From Neelides folsomi (lineage: Eukaryota; Arthropoda; Collembola; Neelipleona; Neelidae), in NCBI GenBank assembly GCA_034687125.1, contig JAQGBZ010000466.1, positions 1 through 44,574 of the forward strand: 44,574 nt of DNA, read 5' to 3'. The position numbers were made by a program, and so were the translations under genes. Of the stretch, positions 35,743-44,574 are shown one piece after another (within the stretch, counting starts at the first letter, position 1; every line of letters begins with the position of its first letter). The notes beneath the pieces are model-generated. The model was not told the DNA's origin and did no database searches. It saw nothing but the letters and a program-made list of their open reading frames with translations.

Positions 35743-36569
35743 AAAAGCAAACTGCCGCCGAGCAAGAAGTCGAAGCCGGAGAACTTGGACGCCGACGACG
35801 ACATCGAGGAATCGGAGGAGGAGGACGGGGAAGAAGAGTCCGACGACGAGGACGACACCGCCGCCCTCATGGCCGAACTCCAGAAGATCAAGAAGGAAAG
35901 GGCGGCCGAGGCCCAGCGGAAAGACTCGGAGAAGAAGGCCGAGGAGGAGCGGATCAGAGCGGAGAACATTCTGAGCGGAAATCCGCTGCTCAACTACACG
36001 CCAACCTCCTCCGCTTCCAAAGGAGACATGAAGGTATTATAAACTCAACTTAATTACCTAAATTACGATTAACATTAATTGGAATTAGATTCTATTAGCT
36101 ATTTAATAGTAATTAATCAATTTAACAGCATTAAACTTCAACTAACATTTAAGTAGAGTTAACTTTTTAACTATAATTATCAATTTAACAATTAACTTCA
36201 ACTTTAACTTCAACTCAAGAATTTTAACTACAATTTACAGTTTAACTAATATTCCTATTTTAATATACATAAATAACGACAATTGATTTTAATTGTAATT
36301 AACTTGATAGTATTTAAGAATTTAATTCTAAATAGCTAATATTTATAAGAATTTTGGTTGCATTTAATTATTATCTACAGATAGACGTTTATAATTAAAT
36401 TCTGATGTTTAATTGATTATTATAATTTCAGGTGAAGCGTCGTTAGGACGAGGACGTTGTTTTCGAGAATTGCGCCCGGGCGGAAGACCCGAACAAAACC
36501 AAGGGTTTCATCAACGACTGTCTTCGCTCGGAATTCCACAGGAAGTTCATGGGAAAATACATCATGTGA
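35743..36569 (+). pseudogene. CWC15: CWC15 spliceosome protein homologue, 5'-truncated with premature stop
   Basis: CWC15 is a small acidic subunit of the Prp19/CDC5L complex in the spliceosome. Exon 35743-36033 encodes [33 protein letters not shown] and [14 protein letters not shown], typical of the middle of CWC15. It splices (gtatta...ttcag) to 36432-36569, encoding VKRR, then TAG at 36444-36446 where the family has Trp, then [12 protein letters not shown] and [15 protein letters not shown] before a TGA. The N-terminal ~110 residues are absent; the sequence directly upstream is transposon remnant. The intron is kept, so this is not a retrocopy. It reads as a DNA-level partial copy or a gene broken by insertion; a sequencing error at the TAG cannot be excluded. 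Confidence 0.85.
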
Positions 36570-37247
36570 ATTTCCGATCTTCTCCTTTTATTTAATATAA
36601 CATTTCACGCAAAGTGTTTTTCTATTTGACTTTCATCTTCCCTTAGTTAAGGGCCATTGGCCATTAAATGCATTACTTACTTAATTAATTCCATATTGGT
36701 GTTTATAATTATATATATATATATGAATCTTTATTAGCTTTGATTAACCTAATTCGATAAATAAATGAATTCCCTTTTTGTGAAAATCTTGATTTATTCC
36801 ACAAACAAACGGTAAATAATAACATTGCATTGGAAGGAAAATTGAAACAAAACTTGTAATAAATCAAAATCTTAATAAAACAATACGCAATTGTAACATT
36901 TCCAAAAATAAAGGAATGAATTTTAATAATCAAATAAATACATATTTTTTAATTTTTGATTTCTCGAGATTTTATATGTGTAGATGATGAATGTACTTCA
37001 TGTAATGTACTGAATTTACATTTTTTAAGTAAAATATCATTTCATTAATTTCATTATTATATTATAGATGCATATATACATATATCGTAATGTCCGATAG
37101 TCTAAAAAAACGTGTTCGGTCATGGTAAAAAAATTGAGCTATTGATAAATATATCGAATATTCAAATTGAACCTCCGATGATGTATATGAGGAAGACGAA
37201 GAAAAAGTTAGTTGAATAAAATTTGGTTCTTTTTGACAAATAAAGGA
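36570..37247. other. AT-rich noncoding spacer
   Basis: No coding exon is visible. It contains a short TA run (about 36710-36724) and several T-rich stretches, and would include the 3' end region of the minus-strand gene that stops at 37248. The sequence ttattc/gaataa words occur but none stands out as a polyadenylation signal. Confidence 0.55.
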
Positions 37248-38462
37248 TCATTTGAAAATTTTTGGGTTATTCCTCACCCAAGCTTTTGCGGATTTGCACG
37301 TTTTTGTATGCCGAATTACATATTTCTTTAGGGCCTTGAAACTACCTTCTAATTCATCAAACCTCTCTTCCAAACGTGCAAATTTTTCAGTCAGAGTAAC
37401 TCTTTTCTTTTTGGTCGGGTGCTTTTTGCCCTCTTGTTGAGGTGTGACATGAAGAGTGGAATTGGGCTTAATTACTCCTTCCATTTCCTCTGGTTCCTCA
37501 ATGTCGTCTCCACCCTTTACAAACAAAAAATGGTAATATATTTATTAATTGGGATGATTTGATTATGAATATATTTCTTATTCCTATCGAGTATTCATTC
37601 TACTCTTAACTATCTATATTTAAAAATATTTATAAGAAAAAATTTAATTAGATCATTGCTCGATTGTTAGACCAATAATCAAAATGTTTTGCGATTATTA
37701 TACAACATTATTGAATTCGAAATATATTTTTATTTTTTAGCTTACAATTTCTGGCAAGGGTTGTTGAAGACCAATTTGGTTTCCTTCGCTCCTTCCGCTG
37801 TACGATTCACTGTCGTTGGAACACATGGCTTCTTCGACCTTCCGAGTTTTAGACGAAGCCTGAGGAGATTCCTCATTTTGAGTCGTCGTTCGAATCTCAC
37901 TGGCCTTCTTTCGCAAAGGAATGGATTCCTGCTATTATACAAAACGAAAAAAAAACTAAGTGAACAAACAAATTTCGCTTCTTGAAGGAATGAGACATTG
38001 GATATCAATTGACAATTTGGAAGGTGTAAATTGGTTTTTATATTATTAGTTTGAAATTTTGATGTGCTTAGACTATTTTTTTTATTAAATTAGAAACATT
38101 AAAAATCACCTGGCGCACTGTTGATGAGGTCGATGGAGCAGATGGTCCATTAATTTTAATCCAATTTGATGTCCCATTAGGATTCTCAGGTTCCTATTAC
38201 ACAAAATAAAGAAATAAGCAAATTATCCACTCAATGTACTTTTTTGTTCGCGACCTCCATTAAAAGGGAAATGTTATTCCTTCTCGAAGGAAAGTTGTTC
38301 TAATCATTTGCTGTCCTCATATATGTATTAATCATTGGGGCTGACAATGAGTCATGAAAGAAGAATATTCAAAGAAAATATTTTAATGAGTTGTTAATTC
38401 ATCCTTACCATAGTATGGATACCCAGTGCTTTGCGTTTCAAATGATTCCTGGTCCGAGCCAT
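37248..38462 (-). CDS. Uncharacterised lysine-rich protein with C-terminal coiled coil, four exons
   Basis: Exons read on the minus strand: 38462-38409, 38193-38110, 37931-37746 and 37514-37248. All junctions are phase 0 and use GT-AG sites (gtaagg, gtgatt, gtaag donors). The product is 195-196 residues. It starts MARTRNHLKRKALGIHTM, a strongly basic leader; continues through a Ser/Thr/Pro-rich middle with RKKASEIRTTTQNEES; then an acidic patch (GGDDIEEPEEMEG); a basic stretch KKHPTKKKRVT; and a probable coiled coil (LTEKFARLEERFDELEGSFKAL). It ends KAWVRNNPKIFK. Exon 3 has a tandem acceptor (tagcag), so one Gln may be optional. I recognise no family. Basic and acidic patches suggest a nuclear or nucleic-acid-associated protein, as inference only. 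A foldback transposon lies 162 bases upstream of its start. Confidence 0.6.
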
Positions 38463-38623
38463 CCCTAGTATTTGAAAAATTAAAGATCAATTTAAGAATT
38501 AAAAAATTGCCCTATATTTTATTTCTTAAAAGATGCTTATAATATTTAGCCGTGAGGTTAAAAATATGACTTTGACTATAGAATTTGATTATTTACCTAA
38601 GTCTCCAATTTCTGATGTTCCTC

Positions 38624-38632
38624 CTATTCTTT
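38624..38632. repeat. Left 9-bp target-site duplication of foldback element
   Basis: CTATTCTTT, repeated exactly at 39692-39700 on the other side of the element; the inverted ends begin at the very next base on both sides. Confidence 0.85.
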
Positions 38633-39691
38633 ATGTATGTGAAGTTAGAACAAACCCCTAATCATACTATATATACACTAGCGGGTATAGGGCGAAAAAG
38701 TTTAAAAATGCAAGTTATTAAGAAAATAAAGATGGCGATTGTAATGAATTCTTCTCTAAGCATCAATTTAAGCATCCGTCACTGTCCTAAATCGCCATTT
38801 TCTAAAAAAAAAGCACTGAAAACTACTATATATTCAACTTCGCAGCATTTAATCCTCTTCCCCACCGATTTCAAAAATACCACTGATGGGACATGGTGGT
38901 AAGAGGCTCTTAAACAATGTATCAAAATCCTGTTTAAGAAAACGCCGAGTAACCGTTTCAAATTTTAAAATTAACATGGAGCCCCTTTACCAATACATTA
39001 CATATTTGAAATTCGCGGTTTTCAATCTTCCCCACCGATTTCAACAATACCACTAATAGGACATGTTGGTGACTACATCTAAAACAAGCTGTCAAAATCC
39101 TGTTTAAGAAAACATCGAGGAACCGTTTCAAATTTTCAAATTAACATGGCGCTCCTTTAACAATACATTACAATTTAGTTATATTTTCTTGGTTAGCTTT
39201 GATTTAAAAGCATCAAATGTGAAAAACTATGCTCAATAATGACTTAGTAACAAGTCCCATCAGTGATATCTTTGAAATCGGTGGGGAAGACTGAAAACCG
39301 CGAATTTCAAATATGTAATGTATTGGTAAAGGGGCTCCATGTTAATTTTAAAATTTGAAACGGTTACTCGGCGTTTTCTTAAACAGGATTTTGATACATT
39401 GTTTAAGAGCCTCTTACCAACATGTCCCATCAGTGGTATCTTTGAAATTGGTGGGGAAAAGGACTAAATGCAGCGAAGTTGAATATAATGTAGTTTTCAG
39501 TGCTTTTTTTGAAAATGGCGATTTAGGACAGACAGATGCTGAAATTGATGCCTAGAGAACAATTTATTACAATCGCATTTATTTTCTAAATAACCTGCAT
39601 TTTTAAACCTTTTTGCCTTATACCCGCTAGTATATATATATATATATATATATATAGTATGATTCGGGTTGTGTTCTAACTTCACATAGAT
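38633..39691. mobile_element. Mutator-like foldback element with long inverted repeats
   Basis: A 1059-base element whose arms of about 440 bases (38633 to ~39072 and ~39248 to 39691) are inverted copies around a ~175-base centre. The ends pair as ATGTATGTGAAGTTAGAAC at the left and the complement of ATCTATGTGAAGTTAGAAC at the right, directly against a 9-bp direct repeat CTATTCTTT. Long inverted repeats with 9-bp target duplications are the pattern of Mutator-like elements. The left arm also carries an internal direct repeat (about 38866-38990 and 39031-39165), and the right arm has a TA run (~39630-39657). Each arm keeps an equivalent ~60-codon open frame, but no transposase is encoded, so it is nonautonomous. 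Confidence 0.82.
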
Positions 39692-39700
39692 CTATTCTTT
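39692..39700. repeat. Right 9-bp target-site duplication of foldback element
   Basis: CTATTCTTT, identical to 38624-38632. Confidence 0.85.
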
Positions 39701-41575
39701 GGACTCCCGATTCACTTTCGGCTGGCCGGGCTGAAAACAATTTAATTTAAAAATTTTAGGATCTTTAATCAAACATCAAAAATTGTATGGTGAAATGAAA
39801 TGAGCATAGAGCGAAATTTAACAAATATAGAATCAAAGCAATAAAGCTAGTCAAGTCAGCAAAGCTTGGCACGGTAGGCAAATAAGCTTCGCGGATGAAC
39901 AAATACAGCAATGGTGAGCCATCATATAAAATGTATTCACCAAAGTGTCAAAAATTCAAGGATGTTGAAATAAAATAATGAAATGGCCTAAAAATTGACG
40001 ATGTTGATGGTGGTGGAAGGTGAGGAGGAATGAGGAGGTGGCGAAGGTTGACGGTTGACTGACAATATTTGAATGAGTAGACTCACCATCAGACTGTCAG
40101 ACTCCCAATTCCTTTCTCTCTCTCCAATTCTCATAAACTAAACCACTAAACACAATTCTCTTAATATCCCCAACCATATCCAAAATTCTATATTTCTTGC
40201 CTACATATATGCATTCTTATATCATTCAATGAGATGACATTAATTTTGATAAAATTGAATAAAAATAAAAACAATGACATGTATTGAAGAATCTTATTTA
40301 AAAATACATTGATTATTTTAATTACTTAATTTTGAATAAATTTCATTGCCAAGGAAATTATAATCTCTCAACTTCATAAACATTTTAATATCAACAAAAC
40401 AAAAACATTAGATTAAGAGATTTTAAATTTTCGAAGATTTTTTTTGTTTTAACATTAATTTCATCACACATTGATCATTCTCCATTAGTTTTTGGAGAAA
40501 CTCTAAAATTTTTCATTTTTGAAATCCAACCATCAAAATGGAAAATGAAGAAAATGTCAATCCAATCGAGATCCATCTTGTAACACATATTTTAACAATT
40601 TATTTAAAAATTCAAAATACCCAAATTTAACTTTTCAATATTGTGGAGGAGTCCGGTGATTAGTGATTAGATATGTATTCAAATACATAGCTTACAAATA
40701 TTAAAAAGTTACCCATACATAATACACAAATGTTTACGAAATATTTCATTTTGACATTTTTAATCACTTGCCTCTCTTAAATTATTAATATATACAATGG
40801 ATAGAAGTTAAGAAACCGTCGGTCTTCAATCATGAAAGAATACACTCAATCCGGGAGACGAGCCCTTTGCTGGTCTTTAGTTATAAAATATCAGTGTATT
40901 TAGGTAATCCAATGACATTTAGCTCTTATTACAACTGTGGGCTGAAGAAATATTACAAACCTCTTAAGATCATGACAATGTCACAGAGTTTAGCATTTGC
41001 CACTTGATTCGGATATTACTCTAGCCAGAAGGTAGAGACGGACAGGTACTCTAATCTCCTGGCACATTATGGGCCCGGAGCCGCACAATTTTTTTAAATC
41101 ATAGAATAGTGCAAGGGAGGGAAATAATTTGCGAAAAAACGTTTCCCTATGAATGTATGTCAAACTCAAACTCGCCAACTTTTACAAAATATTTCAAAAG
41201 TTTATGTTTCTACTCCTAGCCAAAACCCACATTGTCGCAGAATACTCAAAGACGGAGGGTCGGATCAAAAATTCCCCCTTTACATTCGTTATTTAGGTAG
41301 GACGGTCATTTTGGTATATTCAACACACTTCCCACTGCTAATTCCGAAGCTAAAAGTCGGCTTACTTCATACAAACACCAATATTTTATATAGGTAGATT
41401 TTAACCATTTAAGTAATTACAGATAATGTAAATAACTGAAAATTCAAAATGAAAAGTACAAAAATTCAAAGTTTCCGCTTTTGCCACTCCGAAATCCACT
41501 CCGTGAAATCCGGTTTCCATCGGAGCACTCTGACTCCGGTCGGAGTACAAACTCCGGTTTTGACGAGATACACCC
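39701..41575. other. Noncoding region, no gene recognised
   Basis: AT-rich sequence with scattered mixed-composition patches (about 40000-40110, 40800-41300, 41470-41575). Open frames at 40990-41178 (minus) and 41149-41397 (plus) have no family resemblance or exon partners. A small palindrome actccg/cggagt lies at 41533-41546. Probably old transposon debris and spacer. Confidence 0.5.
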
Positions 41576-41781
41576 CTGGTGCTTCTTATAAATGATGGCG
41601 TCTTATAGATCATATAGGATTATGTAGGAATATATTCCTATGTATTCCTATAAGGATTGTATGTAACTGTTTCAAATGCGGCTTATAAAAGAGGGTGTCT
41701 TATAGGTGAGAAAAATTTAGATATTTTTAAAGTGCGTCTTATAAGTGAGGGTTTTATAAATGAGGGCGGCTTATCGGCGGG
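41576..41781. repeat. Degenerate repeats of a cttataagtgaggg-type motif
   Basis: At least six variants of a word like g(c)gtcttataagtgaggg or gcggcttataaaagaggg occur irregularly spaced across 200 bases (for example 41583, 41679, 41696, 41738, 41754 and 41769). Clusters of such degenerate words are typical of the sub-terminal regions of DNA transposons, where the transposase binds. The matching ends and enzyme were not identified; a link to the pogo-type remnant at 34515-35516 is only a guess. Confidence 0.5.
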
Positions 41782-42126
41782 GGATTAGGGTATCATTCTA
41801 TTTTATCCGACAATGCCTAAAATAAAAATCTCACTTTTTATATGACAAATTGAATATACTAATAGGTAAAGATAGGTCAAAATATTTTCTCAAATTGATC
41901 AAAAGCGTCAAGAGCATTATACTTTCCAATGAAATAAGATTAAAATTCAATATTCGCACATTTGTATATTATAATTGCACAATATGTCATTTGAATAAAT
42001 TAATTTTCAATAATATTAATACTTACATGTGTAATTACAAGACTTATATCAACCTCGGTTAAGATAACTAAAATTGATGTATTTTTTGAAGTTGATCTCC
42101 AGTGTACTTTGATTGGCTTAGTTATC
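41782..42126. other. AT-rich spacer
   Basis: No coding or structured feature is seen between the degenerate repeat cluster and the second MITE copy. Confidence 0.5.
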
Positions 42127-42472
42127 TTTTCCTGGCTGGGATTTCCGGCAACTACCCATGTACTTGGAAGAGATAAATTACGGTAGTTACCGGGTGCCGT
42201 AACGGCAACTACCGGGTTCTGTAACGGCAATTGCCGGGTGCCGTCACGATAACTACCTTCAAACATTTAGGCAAATGCCGTCACGGTAGCTGCCGCAACG
42301 GCACTAGATAATTACCTTAATGGCAACAACCACGATTCGATTTATTTCATTTATATTATGTTAGGTTAGTGTTGATGGGAATTACGACTTTAGTTCTTTT
42401 TACTAATCTATCTTAAATTAATCATAAACAAATAAAATTGAATAACTTTAATACTGAAGACAGATGCGGTCA
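42127..42472. mobile_element. Nonautonomous DNA element (MITE), copy 2, right end lost
   Basis: Begins with ttttcctggctgggattt (42127-42144), the same end as the complement of the right end of copy 1. It shares the ccgtaacggcaactaccg-type palindromic words and then a near-identical block from 42256 to about 42470, including tttagttctttttactaa and aaattgaataactttaata. After cagatgc (42472) the two copies diverge, so the right inverted end is missing here, either deleted or interrupted by other sequence. Confidence 0.7.
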
Positions 42473-42565
42473 CGGCGTCTCCGGCGGCTTCCTCCACTTC
42501 ACAAAATTGGATTTAAAAATCTCGAAACCGAAACGGAGAATAAATATGGGATGTACGTATGTTAT

Positions 42566-42573
42566 CAAAATTG
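42566..42573. repeat. Left 8-bp target-site duplication
   Basis: CAAAATTG, repeated at 42734-42741 directly outside the inverted ends of the small element between. Confidence 0.75.
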
Positions 42574-42733
42574 GCCTAACATTCGGATAGTCTGCACGAA
42601 CCATGGTTTTTATCCTTATGCATTAGGTTAGGTTAGGTTAAGTTAAGTTAGGTTGCGTAACTCATCAAGCCTATGCAAATGCACGGGAGAACAAAGTCTC
42701 AAAATGCCCGTGCAGACTATCCGAATGTTAGCC
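42574..42733. mobile_element. 160-bp MITE with 25-bp inverted ends
   Basis: The left end gcctaacattcggatagtct (42574 on) is matched by the complement of the right end, which reads ggctaacattcggatagtct, giving about 25 paired bases with one mismatch. An exact 8-bp direct repeat CAAAATTG flanks it. Eight-base duplications with short inverted ends fit the hAT-like group, but the terminal bases are not the usual CAGRG, so the class is tentative. The interior carries ttaggttaggttaggttaag (42623-42642), an arthropod telomere-like run. Noncoding. Confidence 0.78.
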
Positions 42734-42741
42734 CAAAATTG
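42734..42741. repeat. Right 8-bp target-site duplication
   Basis: CAAAATTG, identical to 42566-42573. Confidence 0.75.
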
Positions 42742-42940
42742 TGCTAGACTTTACTTAACCGAAAAACGTCATAAAATGGCAACATTGTACCCATTAAAAA
42801 ATCTTTACCTTAACCTAGCCTAAATCAAGCGAACAATGTATCAACATAATGGCTCCGTGCAGCAGCATGGAGTTTTTCCGGATAGTAAAGTTCAATCCAA
42901 AATTGTAATAATTATATTAATAATCCTATAAAGTATAATG

Positions 42941-42970
42941 ATAGAGATAGATAGATAGTAGATAGATACA
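42941..42970. repeat. GATA/TAGA microsatellite
   Basis: Imperfect run of four-base gata units (atagagatagatagatagta then gatagataca). Confidence 0.8.
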
Positions 42971-43167
42971 TAGATTGACCATATATAGTAATATATGATA
43001 CACAGTACTGTATGTATAAGTACGTGCATTCAAACACAGTTTCAAAGTTAATAATTGATTATACGGTATGACTAATTTCTTCCATTCTTAATTATAATAT
43101 TTAATATTTAATAATTTGGATTATGTATATATAAATGATTTTTATACAAGAATTTAATTTTAATACT

Positions 43168-43173
43168 TTTATT
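43168..43173 (-). terminator. Polyadenylation signal candidate for Hsp70
   Basis: TTTATT on the plus strand is AATAAA on the minus strand, about 45 bases after the Hsp70 stop at 43218. Confidence 0.5.
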
Positions 43174-43217
43174 GTTATTGAATAGATAAATTTAATCTCA
43201 ATCAGGTCAGCGAAATA

Positions 43218-44324
43218 TCATGGAATCTCATCATCTCCTTGGATTTTTGTAAATATCGACTCCACGAACCTTTTCAATTCCTCTTGTTTGTTTTCCAAAT
43301 CTTCCTTATCAGCCGTCTTATTGTTGTCGATCCATCCGTCCACTTCCTCACATTTGTCAAGAAGAACTTCGGCGGCTCTCTTCATGTTGACGCGATATTT
43401 CTCCAACATGCAATTCGCATTTACACGGCTTTTCATCTTTTTGTCTTCATCCTTGAATTTCTCCGCTTCGTTGATCATCCTCTCCATGTTTTCTTTACTC
43501 TGTCGGCCATTGTTGCTCACAATGTTCACTTTTTTTTCGCTTCCTGTGGACTTTTCTTTGGCATGGACATTGAAGATTCCTTCAGCATCAATGTCGAAAG
43601 TCACTTCAATTTCAACGCTTCCTGAGTAAGTTGGAATTCCAATGAGGTCGAATTTCCCCAAAAGATTATTGTCCTTTGTCTTTGCTCGCTCTCCTTCGTA
43701 AACCTAAATAATAATTAAATGAATTTTGTAAAATTATTTAGTTAATATCTAGCTTTAGTTTGCCGAATTCCAGCCAATTATTTAATAATATATATAATAT
43801 TTAATTAATTTTATATAAATAATTAGTAATCTGAAGTAACTTACAAGTTTTTTTATTAATTAATATTTAAGATTATATTAACATATTTAGGCATAAATTC
43901 ATAATAAAAAATATAAATTTTTTAATCATTACAAAATAACAGGAATTGTTACCTGAATCAAGAGATAGGCAGGGTTGTCAACAGAAGTCTTAAAATTCAA
44001 AGTTTGAGTTTGCTTGGTCGGAAGTGTCGTATTTCTCTTTATCAAAGTCGTCATGATTCCTCCGTCCGTTTCAATCCCAAGGCTAAAAGGAGTCACGTCG
44101 AGGAGAAGAAGATCTTGAATTTCCTCTGACTTGTCTCCGTGGAGGATGGCGGCTTGTACGGCGGCTCCGCCCGCGACAGCTTCGTCGGGATTAATCGACT
44201 TGTTCAGTTCCTTCCCATTGAAAAAGTATTGAACCAAACTTTGAATTCTTGGGATTCGACTTGATCCTCCGACAATTACAATGTCTTCAATTTGAGCCTT
44301 GTCCATCTTAGCATCGCGCAGCGC
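43218..44324 (-). CDS. Hsp70-family chaperone, 3' part, divergent C-terminus
   Basis: Hsp70 proteins use ATP to bind and release unfolded peptides. Two exons are visible on the minus strand, 44324-43953 (124 codons) and 43703-43218 (161 codons plus stop), joined in phase 0 at gtaac/tttag. The first opens in the ATPase domain: [20 protein letters not shown], then SRIPRIQ and [17 protein letters not shown]. The linker [16 protein letters not shown] follows. The second holds the rest of the substrate-binding domain ([28 protein letters not shown]) and the lid ([12 protein letters not shown]). The lid is about 20 residues shorter than usual after NMKRAAE, and the protein ends KIQGDDEIP, without the cytosolic EEVD or the ER KDEL tail. 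Introns are present, unlike the intronless heat-inducible genes. The 5' exons lie beyond the window. Most likely a divergent constitutive paralogue. Confidence 0.9.
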
Positions 44325-44574
44325 CTATTAATTAAAAATAAAATTCTTTATTAGTTTTATTCCCCAATGATAAGATTTTTAATTAGTTATTAATTATTTT
44401 AAATTACGTTTGATTATTATTTGGATTCTAGTAATGACTTGATGAATTAACATTATTTATTTAAATTAGTTATAGAAGTTTTCTAAAAGGTGCCTTCGGC
44501 TGAAGTAAAGCAGCGGGTGGGATTTTTCAGAACACAGGTCCCTACCTGTCTTCAAAACTTTTAACACTTAATTT
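44325..44574 (-). other. Probable Hsp70 intron, incomplete
   Basis: The acceptor (ag at 44325-44326 on the minus strand, read ttaatag) precedes the Hsp70 exon, and no preceding Hsp70 exon (the block before ALRDAKMDK) is found up to the window end. The last 90 bases are less AT-rich and contain the near-palindrome acaggtccctacctgt (about 44534-44549); nothing coding was recognised. Confidence 0.6.

Larger units (their letters stand above)
42742..43217. other. Spacer and 3' flank of the Hsp70 gene
   Basis: No gene is visible. It holds a gata-type microsatellite (about 42941-42970) and, near its right end, the presumed 3' UTR of the minus-strand Hsp70 gene. Confidence 0.55.

Noticed and set aside
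38779..39555. Two ~60-residue open frames of nearly the same sequence on opposite strands
   Set aside because: They are the same segment in the two arms of the foldback element and match no protein family; the similarity comes from the inverted repeat.
1..44574. tRNA, rRNA, CRISPR arrays and bacterial-type operons
   Set aside because: No tRNA B-box with fitting A-box and cloverleaf, no rRNA core sequence and no regularly spaced direct repeats of CRISPR type were seen; the intron-rich genes show a eukaryotic genome.

Overview
This window comes from an AT-rich animal genome with many short introns, and is most likely from an arthropod. The evidence is three metazoan genes split into small exons by GT-AG introns, many only about 50-260 bases long, and interstitial TTAGG runs, the arthropod telomere motif, inside small transposons. 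A springtail or crustacean would fit, but the sequence does not settle the lineage. All gene models here come from reading frames, splice sites and remembered family motifs; no search was run.

Layout. Positions 1-7506 hold no recognisable gene: a short tandem repeat (1-168), several unusually GC-rich patches and two perfect hairpins. Three plus-strand genes follow. CPT1 (7507-12181) is carnitine palmitoyltransferase 1, with a duplicated 21-22 codon exon that looks mutually exclusive. TASP1 (13791-15495) is threonine aspartase 1. TRRAP/Nipped-A (core 18357-33181) is the giant PIKK-family pseudokinase scaffold of SAGA and NuA4/TIP60, in 28 exons. Ahead of TRRAP lies a 1.04-kb acidic, repetitive exon (16433-17474). 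It joins two further exons (17558-17623, 18103-18227) and splices in frame into TRRAP, so TRRAP may carry an N-terminal extension of about 433 residues, or a separate gene may sit there.

From 33182 on, the sequence is dominated by mobile elements and remnants: a ~380-bp MITE (copies at 33842-34223 and ~42127-42472), a broken pogo/Tigger-type transposase (34515-35516, minus), a 5'-truncated CWC15 copy with a Trp-to-stop change (35743-36569), a Mutator-like foldback element with 9-bp target duplications (38633-39691), and a 160-bp MITE with 8-bp target duplications (42574-42733). Between them is a four-exon minus-strand gene for a ~195-residue unknown protein (37248-38462). The window ends in the 3' half of a divergent Hsp70 gene on the minus strand (43218-44324).

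The genes do not form a pathway. CPT1 is mitochondrial lipid metabolism; TASP1 and TRRAP both act on transcription and chromatin regulators, but nothing in the sequence shows they are co-regulated. The strongest leads are the CPT1 alternative exons, the acidic exon upstream of TRRAP, the precisely bounded foldback element next to an unknown gene, and the broken CWC15 copy.
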